DNA of 10,032 nt from Halanaerobiaceae bacterium (GTDB lineage Bacteria > Bacillota > Halanaerobiia > Halanaerobiales > Halarsenatibacteraceae). Numbering within the stretch: the stretch's first letter is position 1; each line of letters starts with the position of its first letter. The position numbers and the translations under genes were made by a program. Shown here piece by piece: positions 1 to 6,644 of the stretch. Under the pieces are notes generated by a model that was not told the DNA's origin, made no database searches, and saw only the letters and a list, made by a program, of their open reading frames with translations. Location of the stretch: the NCBI GenBank assembly GCA_003554685.1, contig PWHA01000183.1, positions 1-10,032 of the forward strand, in the 5' to 3' direction.

Positions 1-424
1 GCTAGCAGCCCCGAAGCGGGTTAAGCTGACTGAAGCCAGCCTGGAAACCCTGGCAATTGTGGCCTATCATCAGCCTGTGACCCGGACCGAGATAGAAGAA
101 ATCCGGGGTGTCAGTGCCGAGCAGACGTTGAGAACCCTCTCCCGCCATAATCTGGTAACCGAACTGGGCCGGCGGGAACAGCCCGGCAATCCCATAGAGT
201 ACGGCACTACCGAAGAGTTTTTATATCATTTTGACCTGCAGAATCTTTCCCATCTGCCGGATAGAGAAGAGATCAGAAACCGGCTCAAGCAGGAGGGAGA
301 ATTACCTGCCAGCCAGGAAACTGCCTCAGGGGAGGCCGGGGCAGCAGTTGAGAATTCTTCAGTAGGCGAAGACGACAGTTCTCGAGAAGCAGGAGGAGCC
401 AGAGAAAATAATGAAGAAGGTTAG
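1..424 (+). CDS. scpB: Segregation and condensation protein B, 3' part (start lies outside the window)
   Basis: ScpB is the winged-helix dimer that, with the kleisin ScpA, closes the SMC ring in bacterial condensin and acts on the nucleoid. The frame is open from base 2, so the N-terminus is missing. About 140 residues are visible. They carry the family's second winged-helix domain: LETLAIVAYHQPVTR, then EIEEIRGV, then NLVTELGRREQPGNPIEYGTT and a final EFLYHF. The GTG at 59 lies inside the conserved IVAYHQP stretch and is not the start. After about residue 88 the protein becomes an acidic Glu/Ser/Gly-rich tail of roughly 45 residues, longer than in many ScpB proteins and probably disordered. 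It overlaps rluB by 14 nt. scpA is expected just upstream but cannot be seen. Identity is firm from the motifs. Confidence 0.93.
   Translation, partial: LAAPKRVKLTEASLETLAIVAYHQPVTRTEIEEIRGVSAEQTLRTLSRHNLVTELGRREQPGNPIEYGTTEEFLYHFDLQNLSHLPDREEIRNRLKQEGELPASQETASGEAGAAVENSSVGEDDSSREAGGARENNEEG
391..396 (+). promoter_or_regulatory. Ribosome binding site for rluB, inside scpB
   Basis: AGGAGG is followed by 14 nt before the ATG at 411, which is a long spacing. The downstream start is still preferred because MKKVRLQKYMARAG matches the usual RluB N-terminus. The site lies inside the scpB coding sequence, so rluB is probably helped by translational coupling with scpB. Confidence 0.6.
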
Positions 425-1211
425 GCTGCAGAAGTACATGGCCCGGGCCGGGATTGCTTCCCGGCGCAGCTCGGAAGAGATAATTGCTGAAGGCCGGGTT
501 GAGGTTAATGGCAAGGTTATTACCGAAATGGGCTATAAGATTGATCCCGCTCAAGATACTGTCAGGGTTGATGGAGAGGAGCTATCCCGGGAAAAATTCC
601 GTTATTTCAAATTGAATAAACCGGTGGGGGTGGTCTCCACGGCCCGTGATCCTGAAGGCCGGAAAACCGTGGTCGACTATGTCAGGCATATCCCCCAGCG
701 GCTCTATCCCGTGGGCAGACTGGACTATGATTCCCGCGGTTTAATTTTGCTGACCAATGATGGTGAGCTGGCAAATATTCTGACCCATCCTTCCTATGAA
801 ATCTCAAAAACCTACCGGGTTACCATCCGGGGCTATCTCAGCAGCGAAGCCCTTAACAGGCTGGAAACCGGGCTGGAACTGGAAGACGGTCCCACAGCTC
901 CGGCCAGGCTTAGCCGGGTTGAGTTTGGCGAGAATCAAACCAGCTTTCTCCTCACCCTTCATGAGGGGCGTAACCGCCAGGTGCGGCGGATGTGCAGCAT
1001 GACGGGTTACGAGGGGATAGATCTCAAGAGGATTAAGATAGGTCCCCTGCAGCTGCAGAATCTTCCAGAGGGGGAGGTCCGGGAGCTGACACCGGAGGAG
1101 CAAAGAGCTTTACAGGACTTAAAGGATCAAACAAAAAAGCAAGCAAAACAGCAGGCAAAACAGGAGATAAGGAAACAGAGTCAGCAACAGAATAAGCAGG
1201 AACAGGATTAG
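411..1211 (+). CDS. rluB: 23S rRNA pseudouridine synthase, RluB/RsuA family
   Basis: This enzyme isomerises a uridine to pseudouridine in ribosomal RNA; the RluB branch acts on 23S rRNA during large-subunit assembly. The 266-residue protein has an N-terminal S4 RNA-binding domain at about residues 4-50 (RLQKYMARAGIASRR, then GRVEVNG). The RsuA/RluB catalytic domain follows, with FKLNKPVGVVST at about 66-77 and GRLDYDSRGLILLTNDG at 102-118. D105 is the expected catalytic aspartate. Further family motifs are ISKTYRV (131-137) and EGRNRQVRRMC (185-195). Residues from about 235 to the end form an unusual Lys/Gln-rich tail that looks disordered and could contact RNA. It overlaps scpB by 14 nt, matching the common scpA-scpB-rluB order. 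The exact target (RluB versus RsuA, RluE or RluF) is assigned from context and overall similarity. Confidence 0.93.
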   Translation: MKKVRLQKYMARAGIASRRSSEEIIAEGRVEVNGKVITEMGYKIDPAQDTVRVDGEELSREKFRYFKLNKPVGVVSTARDPEGRKTVVDYVRHIPQRLYPVGRLDYDSRGLILLTNDGELANILTHPSYEISKTYRVTIRGYLSSEALNRLETGLELEDGPTAPARLSRVEFGENQTSFLLTLHEGRNRQVRRMCSMTGYEGIDLKRIKIGPLQLQNLPEGEVRELTPEEQRALQDLKDQTKKQAKQQAKQEIRKQSQQQNKQEQD

Positions 1212-1240
1212 ATTAAACTTAGATTAAACTTAGATTAAAC
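1208..1240 (+). repeat. Perfect 11-bp tandem repeat, three copies
   Basis: TTAGATTAAAC occurs three times without a mismatch, at 1208-1218, 1219-1229 and 1230-1240. The first copy includes the rluB stop codon (TAG at 1209-1211). Each copy supplies a TAG and a TAA in different frames. It is probably a replication-slippage product; no binding protein can be named. Confidence 0.9.
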
Positions 1241-1438
1241 AAAAAAGGTATTTTTATCGGATCTTCTCGTAAATCGTTGGTAGATGTTAAAGAATATGGT
1301 CTTAGCAAAATCTCTATATTCCTTTCGAAAAATGAAATTTTCAGACACATTACACTTACTTGTTTTGTACGTAAAGCAAAAGTGGGACTGACAGGAAATA
1401 GCAGGTAAGAATCAGACCAGCAAATATCAGGCAGTTAG

Positions 1439-1482
1439 GGCAGATAAAGCAATAAGGCAGATAAAGCAATAAGGCAGATAAA
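1439..1482 (+). repeat. 17-bp tandem repeat, about 2.6 copies
   Basis: The unit GGCAGATAAAGCAATAA is at 1439-1455 and 1456-1472, followed by a partial GGCAGATAAA at 1473-1482. A further isolated GGCAGATA is at 1498-1505. The array lies about 50 nt upstream of the smc start, so copy number could change the smc leader length. Confidence 0.88.
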
Positions 1483-1511
1483 AATCAGCCAGAAAAGGGC
1501 AGATAGTTTTA

Positions 1512-1521
1512 GAAGGCAGGG
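1512..1521 (+). promoter_or_regulatory. Ribosome binding site that decides the smc start
   Basis: GAAGGCAGGG ends 8 nt before the ATG at 1530. The in-frame GTG at 1521 would overlap this site and has no other ribosome binding site at a proper distance. The ATG also gives MFLKKIKMHGFKSFA, which resembles the usual SMC N-terminus. Confidence 0.65.
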
Positions 1522-1529
1522 TGTTTTTT

Positions 1530-4500
1530 ATGTTTTTGAAAAAAATTAAAATGCACGGGTTCAAATCCTTTGCCAGGCCGGTAACGCTGGATTTTACCAG
1601 CCCACTGACAGCCATTGTCGGGCCTAACGGCAGCGGCAAGAGCAACATCGTTGATGCCGTTCGCTGGGTAATGGGCGAGCAGAGCCCCACCGTACTGCGG
1701 GGCGGCCGGATGGCCGATGTCATCTTTTCCGGCAGCGACTCCAGCAGGCCCATGCAGAAGGCCAGGGTTTCCCTGCAGCTGGATAATTCCGAAGATATCC
1801 TGCCGCTGGAGGAAGATGAGGTCAGCATTACCCGGGAGGTGGACCGCAGCGGCCAGGGCAGTTACTATCTCAATGGAGAGGCCTGCCGACTCAAGGATAT
1901 TGAGGAGGTGCTCTATGATACCGGACTTAACCGGGAAACCTACTCCATTGTTGGCCAGAACCGGGTCGAGGCCATCATTAAGAGCCGGCCGGAGAAACTG
2001 AGAGAACTCTTTGAAGAGGCAGCCGGCATCACCCGCTACCGCAGCCGCAAGGAAGAGGCCGAACGCAAGCTGGAGCGGACTTCCCGGGATCTGGAGCGGG
2101 TTAACGATCTGATCCTCGAGATAAAAAATCGTCTGGATCCCTTAGAGTCCGAGGCCGAGGAGGCCCGCAAATATAAAAAGCTCTATGATAGGCTCAAGGA
2201 GCTGGAGGGCTCCTATCTTTGCTCCCGGCTGGAAAAAATTGAGGATGAACAGCAGACTTTAAAAGAACAGGAAAATAAGCTGGCTGAAAGAAAAGAAAAA
2301 CTGAGCCAGGATCTGGAGGAAGCCCACCGGCAGCGGAATGAACTTAAGGAGCAGTTTGCTGAAAAAGAGCAGCAGGAAAAGGATCTCGAGGAACGCACCT
2401 ACTCCTTAAAGACCAGACAGCAGGAAATAAAAAACAATTTAGAAATTCTGGCAGAAAGAGAAAACAATCTGGATCAGGAAGAGGAAAGAATTGAACAGGA
2501 AATTGAGCAGCTGAAAAACAGTCAAAGCAAGCTTTTTCAGGAGCTTCAGCAGGTTTATTCCCGGGAACAGCAGATTAATCTCAGGATTGAGGAGCAGAAT
2601 TTTCTGCTGGAGGAGATACTCCAGGCTCTGGAAAACCTCCACCGGGAAAGGGTGGTCCTCCGGGAGCGCCGGGGCAGCTGCAGCCGGGAAGAAGCAGCAG
2701 CCCGTATCAATGATATCGAGAATAATCTTTTAACCCTGAAGGAAAGAAAGGAATCCTTTGAGAGAGATAAGTCCCGGCTGGAGAAAGAGATCCAGGAAAT
2801 TGAGAGAGTAATTGAGAAGATACAGAGTCGGCAGTCAGAGCTTGAAGATGAGCTTAACAGGGAGAATTCCCGGCTGGAAGAGATTCAGCAGGAAATTGAC
2901 GGCCTCAAAGATAAAGAGGAAAATCTGCAGCAGGGAGAGCAGCAGGCCCGGGAAAAAATAGACCGCCTGCAGCAGGCCTACTCCCGCTATCGCTCCCGCT
3001 GGCAGGCCCAGAAGAAGATGCAGGAAGAGGGAGAGGGCTATTATCAGGGAGTCAGATCTGTACTTAACTGCAGCGAGCTCACCGGTATCATTGGACCGGT
3101 GGCCGAGTTGCTTGAGGTGCCGGAAAAGTACGAGGAGGCGATTGCTGCTGCCCTGGGCAGCCGGCTTCAGAATTTGGTGGTTGAAAGTGACCGGGATGCT
3201 CAGCAGGCTATAAAATACCTCAAGGATAAGAGAGCCGGCCGGGCAACCTTTCTCCCGCTGGATATGATTGAAGGCCGTTCGATGAATCCCGACCGCTATG
3301 ATCTCAGCAGCCACAGCGGTTTTATTGGTACAGGAACCGAGCTGATCAGTCTGCCGGAGAAGCTTGGGACGATTGGAGATTATCTGCTGGGAAGGGTTCT
3401 GGTAGCAGGGCACCTGGCTGCAGCCACCGAACTGGCCCGCAGAACCGGCAAGAAATTTAAAGTGGTTACCCTGGAGGGGGATATTATCAATCCCGGGGGA
3501 GCCATGACCGGAGGAAGCCAGCGCAGTAAAACTTTAGCTCTCCTGGCCCGTTCCCGGAAAATTAAGGACCTGGCCCGGGCCGGAAAGAAAAGCCGACGCC
3601 AGCTGCAGGAGAAGAAATCTGAACTTGAGGATATACAGAACCGCCGCTCGAAGCTGACTGCCAGGCTGGAAGAAAAGCTGGAGGGAAAACAGAAACATCT
3701 TCAGGAGATTAACAGTATTGAAGCTTCGCTTGAGAGCCGCCGGGAGGAACTGAATGGCCGCCAGAAGAAGCTCTCAGAAATCAGGCAGGAATATCAGAAC
3801 GTGCTTGCTGCTGAAAAAGAAGTTTCAGCAAGAGAGGATCACTACCGGGAAAGGCTGGAGTATTTTCAGGAATTATCCCGGGAGCAGGAAATTAAAGCCG
3901 AGAGAATTGACAGTTTAATTGAGAAGCTTGATAATAGAGCCAGCCATATTTTGACTGCCCTGCAGGAGGAAGAGGTTAAACTGGCCCGGCTGGAGGAGCA
4001 GCAGACTTCGTTGGAACGGGAAATTGAAGACCGCCAACAGCGCAAACAGGAGCTTGAGGAAAGGGAAGGCTCTCTGCAGCAGGAAAGACAAAGCTGCCAA
4101 CAGCGCCGGGAAGATCTCAAAGAACGCCGCAGCCAGCTTAAAGAGAGGCGGCGGACAACAGCTCTTGAACTGGAAGAGGTTAAGAAAAAGCAGTCTTCGG
4201 TCAGCAGCGAGGCCGAAGATCTTAAGAAATCTGTTGCAGAAGCTGCTAATAGACTTGAGAGTCTGGAGGAGATTGAGAATGAACTTCAGGAGGAGGAGCA
4301 TTCCCTGCAGCTAAGGGAGGGCAAACTTCAGGCCAGAAAAGATCGGATCACCGGACGTCTCCAGGATAAGTATGACCTCTCACCGGCAGAAGCCCGGGAG
4401 GAGTTTTCCGCCTCAGAATCTGAGGAAGATCCTGCCGAGGAAATCAGCCGGCTTGAGGAAAAGATCCGCAGCATGGGAGAGGTTAATCTGGGAGCAATCC

Positions 4501-5102
4501 GGGAATATGAGAAGCTTAAGGAGCGCCATGATTTTCTCTTTCAGGAAAGGGAGGATCTCAATCAGGCCCGGGAGTCGATTCAGGGAGTTATAGCTGAAAT
4601 CGAGGAGAAGATGGGCCGGCTCTTTCATGAGACCTTCCTCCAGGTTAATGAGGAATTTAACCGCATTTTCCAGCGGCTTTTCTCCGGAGGAGAAGCCCAT
4701 CTTAAATTGACCGATGAGGAGGATCTGCTTGCCACCGGCGTGGAGATTTCCGCCCGTCCTCCCGGGAAAAACCTATCCAGGCTGACTCTGATGTCAGGTG
4801 GCGAGAAAGCGTTGACCGCCATTGCTTTGATATTTGCCTTTTTGAATGTCAAGCCCAGCCCTTTTTATGTGCTGGATGAGATAGATTCTACTCTGGATGA
4901 GGCCAATCTCCATATGTTTTCTGATTTTATTCGCAATTACCTTAAACAGAGCCAGTTTATTCTGGTCACCCACCGCAAGCAGATGATGGCCGTTGCCGAT
5001 ACCATCTACGGTGTTACCATGGCCGAAAACGGCATCTCCAAGCTGATTTCTCTCCAGCTGGAGGAGGAGCAGAAAAAGATGGCCGAGGAGATTGCTAAAT
5101 GA
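1530..5102 (+). CDS. smc: Chromosome partition protein SMC
   Basis: SMC is the ATPase of bacterial condensin. It dimerises through its hinge, binds ScpA-ScpB at its heads and extrudes or holds DNA loops during chromosome segregation. The 1190-residue product has the normal SMC length and order. The N-terminal head carries Walker A GPNGSGKSN at 31-39. A coiled-coil arm of Glu/Lys/Gln/Arg-rich sequence runs from about 170 to 500. The hinge is at about 503-665 and ends in the glycine motif NPGGAMTGGSQR. The returning coil covers about 670-1020. The C-terminal head has the signature LMSGGE at 1087-1092, Walker B FYVLDEID at 1112-1119 and the D-loop STLDEAN. All ATPase elements look intact. It ends with TGA followed by an in-frame TAA. 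An AT-rich spacer lies on each side, so it may be transcribed separately from rluB and from the JAMM gene. Confidence 0.98.
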   Translation: MFLKKIKMHGFKSFARPVTLDFTSPLTAIVGPNGSGKSNIVDAVRWVMGEQSPTVLRGGRMADVIFSGSDSSRPMQKARVSLQLDNSEDILPLEEDEVSITREVDRSGQGSYYLNGEACRLKDIEEVLYDTGLNRETYSIVGQNRVEAIIKSRPEKLRELFEEAAGITRYRSRKEEAERKLERTSRDLERVNDLILEIKNRLDPLESEAEEARKYKKLYDRLKELEGSYLCSRLEKIEDEQQTLKEQENKLAERKEKLSQDLEEAHRQRNELKEQFAEKEQQEKDLEERTYSLKTRQQEIKNNLEILAERENNLDQEEERIEQEIEQLKNSQSKLFQELQQVYSREQQINLRIEEQNFLLEEILQALENLHRERVVLRERRGSCSREEAAARINDIENNLLTLKERKESFERDKSRLEKEIQEIERVIEKIQSRQSELEDELNRENSRLEEIQQEIDGLKDKEENLQQGEQQAREKIDRLQQAYSRYRSRWQAQKKMQEEGEGYYQGVRSVLNCSELTGIIGPVAELLEVPEKYEEAIAAALGSRLQNLVVESDRDAQQAIKYLKDKRAGRATFLPLDMIEGRSMNPDRYDLSSHSGFIGTGTELISLPEKLGTIGDYLLGRVLVAGHLAAATELARRTGKKFKVVTLEGDIINPGGAMTGGSQRSKTLALLARSRKIKDLARAGKKSRRQLQEKKSELEDIQNRRSKLTARLEEKLEGKQKHLQEINSIEASLESRREELNGRQKKLSEIRQEYQNVLAAEKEVSAREDHYRERLEYFQELSREQEIKAERIDSLIEKLDNRASHILTALQEEEVKLARLEEQQTSLEREIEDRQQRKQELEEREGSLQQERQSCQQRREDLKERRSQLKERRRTTALELEEVKKKQSSVSSEAEDLKKSVAEAANRLESLEEIENELQEEEHSLQLREGKLQARKDRITGRLQDKYDLSPAEAREEFSASESEEDPAEEISRLEEKIRSMGEVNLGAIREYEKLKERHDFLFQEREDLNQARESIQGVIAEIEEKMGRLFHETFLQVNEEFNRIFQRLFSGGEAHLKLTDEEDLLATGVEISARPPGKNLSRLTLMSGGEKALTAIALIFAFLNVKPSPFYVLDEIDSTLDEANLHMFSDFIRNYLKQSQFILVTHRKQMMAVADTIYGVTMAENGISKLISLQLEEEQKKMAEEIAK

Positions 5103-5128
5103 TAACAACTTTCTTTGAGATTTCTAAT

Positions 5129-5407
5129 TGATAAAAAGTTTTAAGATATTCCCGGCTGATTTAGATATTGCAGCTGATAAAAATTTTTAAATATTCCCGG
5201 CTGATTTAAAAATTGCCAGCTGATAAAAATTCTAAGAGATTACCGGCTGACCTGGATTGCCACCAGACAATAAATTTTTGAAAGGTTACCGGGTGACCTG
5301 GTGATTATCAACTAATAAAACTTTCAGAAAGATTGCCGGTTGGCCTGAAAATTACCGGTTGATAAATTTTTCTTGAAAAATATCAGAAAAATACTTGCTG
5401 TTACGGC
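5129..5407 (+). repeat. Degenerate ~46-bp tandem repeat array, about six units
   Basis: Units begin with TGATAAA-like sequence at 5129, 5175, 5221, 5268, 5313 and 5360, giving lengths of 46, 46, 47, 45, 47 and about 48 bp. Each typical unit reads TGATAAA, a T/A-rich run, then CCCGGCTGA or ACCGG-TGACCTG, then ATTGCC or ATTACC and AGC or a variant. Units 1 and 2 are nearly identical and later ones drift; unit 6 is poor. CAATAAATTAT at 5408 may start a seventh. A shortened unit may begin at the smc stop itself (TGATAACAACTTTC at 5100). The period is not a multiple of three, so it is not a coding repeat. There are no conserved repeats with unique spacers, so it is not CRISPR. Confidence 0.8.
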
Positions 5408-5463
5408 CAATAAATTATAACATTGTATCAGGAAATGACTACAAATATTAATACCAGTCAATC

Positions 5464-5470
5464 AGGGAGG
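5464..5470 (+). promoter_or_regulatory. Ribosome binding site setting a TTG start
   Basis: AGGGAGG ends 7 nt before the TTG at 5478. No ATG or GTG at comparable spacing lies in this frame, so the TTG is taken as the start of the JAMM-like gene. Confidence 0.75.
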
Positions 5471-5477
5471 AAAAATT

Positions 5478-6644
5478 TTGCAGGAAGAACGGATTCAGGG
5501 TATCAGTACCCAGGTAGTGGAAAAGCTGGTTTCCCGTGGCAACCTGCTCAGTCAGGGCCGGCCGGTGGGAGCCATAGGCTATGTTGACAGTGAAGGAGTC
5601 ATATCCAGTTATAATCATCTGACCGATGGAGGAGTCTCAGGACTGCCCTTTCGGCAGCTGCTGGAGGATATTTCTCATCACAGCCATGTTTCACTGCTGG
5701 AAATGATCAATTCTCTGCCGGACAATGCAGTTTATCTGGCAACCGACCCCGGTCAGACCGGGATTGTGGTCAACACCAGAGCTATCAATGTCTTTAATCT
5801 GCCGGTGGTGAAAATTGGTGTCAAGCACCAGCAGGTGGCCGGCATCGGCATTTTATATCCCGAGCAGCGGCATTTTGAACTGGCAACCCGCTCCGAAAAG
5901 GCCCAGCTGGACTCGCTGGCTGCTAAAACCATGGAAGAAGAAAAGGAAGCACTTAAAAAAATAGCCCGCCTTCGTCTCAAGTTTCTCGACATTTCGGAAA
6001 AGCTGCCGGTGGTTGAGACTGAAAAATCAGAGATACAGAAACTGCAGCGCCGTCAGCAGAGCTGGCTGATTCCCCGGCAAAAATTAAATTCTCTGGAAAA
6101 AAGTTTTGCCCGGGAGCTGGTTGATAAATCCCTCAGTGTTGAGCCCGGACGGGAGGTGGCGTCCTTCGGTGAAATAGATGAAGATGGCCACATTACCCGC
6201 TGCAGCGAGATAATTGTGGGAGGAATGGGCTATATCCCCTCAAGACTTATGGCTTCCAGCTACAGGCAAATTAACAACCGCTCTCTGAGAGAAGCCTATA
6301 CCGAGCTGATTCCTCAGAATACAGCTATTGTTCATACTCATCCCGGTGGTTCGGGAGTTATGCATATGAGCGATGCCATGGCCGGTCCCGGCATGTGGGG
6401 CCGACCCATTGTTGCCGTGGGTCATAATGAAAAGGGTGAAATCAAGGGCGCCATGGCTATTGAGCCAGCTGATAAATTGTTTGAGCTGGCTGAGGAAAAC
6501 GAGGAACTGGAGCAGAAATTTTTTGAGGTTGATAATCCCGAAGAAGAGGTGCAGCTGCGCAAGCGCCGTTATAAGATAGCCCAGGAGTTTACAGATATCT
6601 GCAGTCAGCTGGAGATAAAGGAGGTTGAGTATGCCGATATTTGA
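5478..6644 (+). CDS. JAB/JAMM (MPN) metalloprotease-like protein with internal duplication, function unknown
   Basis: I do not recognise a named gene. The 388-residue protein has no signal peptide or membrane segment and should be cytoplasmic. Its C-terminal half carries a JAMM zinc motif: H286-T-H288-P, then D299 ten residues after H288, with E226 (or E232) as the probable catalytic glutamate. The serine usual in HxHx7Sx2D is replaced by H296. JAMM proteins are zinc isopeptidases or peptidases, or non-catalytic scaffolds. Residues 27-136 align with 224-337: GRPVGAIGYVDSEG pairs with GREVASFGEIDEDG, LATDPGQTG with VHTHPGGSG, and both copies end in FELA. The N-terminal copy lacks every ligand (P29/Y35, A88, D90, R101). 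A charged, probably helical linker at about 138-215 joins them. The gene sits between smc and ftsY and overlaps ftsY by 14 nt. Fold assignment is fairly sure; substrate and activity are unknown. Confidence 0.8.
   Translation: MQEERIQGISTQVVEKLVSRGNLLSQGRPVGAIGYVDSEGVISSYNHLTDGGVSGLPFRQLLEDISHHSHVSLLEMINSLPDNAVYLATDPGQTGIVVNTRAINVFNLPVVKIGVKHQQVAGIGILYPEQRHFELATRSEKAQLDSLAAKTMEEEKEALKKIARLRLKFLDISEKLPVVETEKSEIQKLQRRQQSWLIPRQKLNSLEKSFARELVDKSLSVEPGREVASFGEIDEDGHITRCSEIIVGGMGYIPSRLMASSYRQINNRSLREAYTELIPQNTAIVHTHPGGSGVMHMSDAMAGPGMWGRPIVAVGHNEKGEIKGAMAIEPADKLFELAEENEELEQKFFEVDNPEEEVQLRKRRYKIAQEFTDICSQLEIKEVEYADI
6617..6624 (+). promoter_or_regulatory. Ribosome binding site that decides the ftsY start
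   Basis: AAAGGAGG ends 6 nt before the ATG at 6631. The in-frame TTG at 6625 touches the site directly and cannot use it. The site lies inside the end of the JAMM-like gene, which favours coupled translation. Confidence 0.8.

Larger units (their letters stand above)
1212..1529 (+). other. AT-rich spacer between rluB and smc
   Basis: This 318-nt stretch holds no gene I can recognise. It begins with the 11-bp triplicate and ends with a 17-bp tandem repeat next to the smc ribosome binding site. Between them, about 1241-1400 is clearly more AT-rich than the flanking genes. It is open for roughly 50 codons on both strands without a convincing start or ribosome binding site, so it could be an eroded gene or mobile-element fragment. 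I found no good sigma-A promoter for smc and no rho-independent terminator for rluB. Confidence 0.6.
5103..5477 (+). other. Non-coding spacer between smc and the JAMM-like gene
   Basis: This 375-nt stretch has frequent stops in all + strand frames and no recognisable gene. Most of it is the ~46-bp tandem array listed separately. Possible promoter elements lie near its end: TATAAC at 5416-5421 with TTGCTG at 5395-5400 (15-nt spacing), or TTGTAT at 5423-5428 and TATTAA at 5446-5451 (17-nt spacing). Both are weak matches and I do not call either one. No stem-plus-T-run terminator for smc is visible. Confidence 0.6.

Noticed and set aside
1521..1529. GTG start for smc at 1521
   Set aside because: It overlaps the ribosome binding site. 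The ATG at 1530 has proper spacing and gives the usual SMC N-terminus.
2835..3413. Antisense reading frame opposite the smc hinge
   Set aside because: smc is intact here with clear hinge motifs, and the antisense product resembles no known protein.
5129..5407. CRISPR array
   Set aside because: The whole ~46-bp unit repeats and drifts. There is no invariant repeat alternating with unique spacers, and no cas gene is nearby.
5395..5451. Promoter for the JAMM-ftsY genes
   Set aside because: Both candidate pairs have weak -35 elements, and one has only 15-nt spacing. They are described in the spacer entry but not called.
6625..6630. TTG start for ftsY at 6625
   Set aside because: It directly abuts AAAGGAGG with no spacing. 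The ATG at 6631 is 6 nt from that site.
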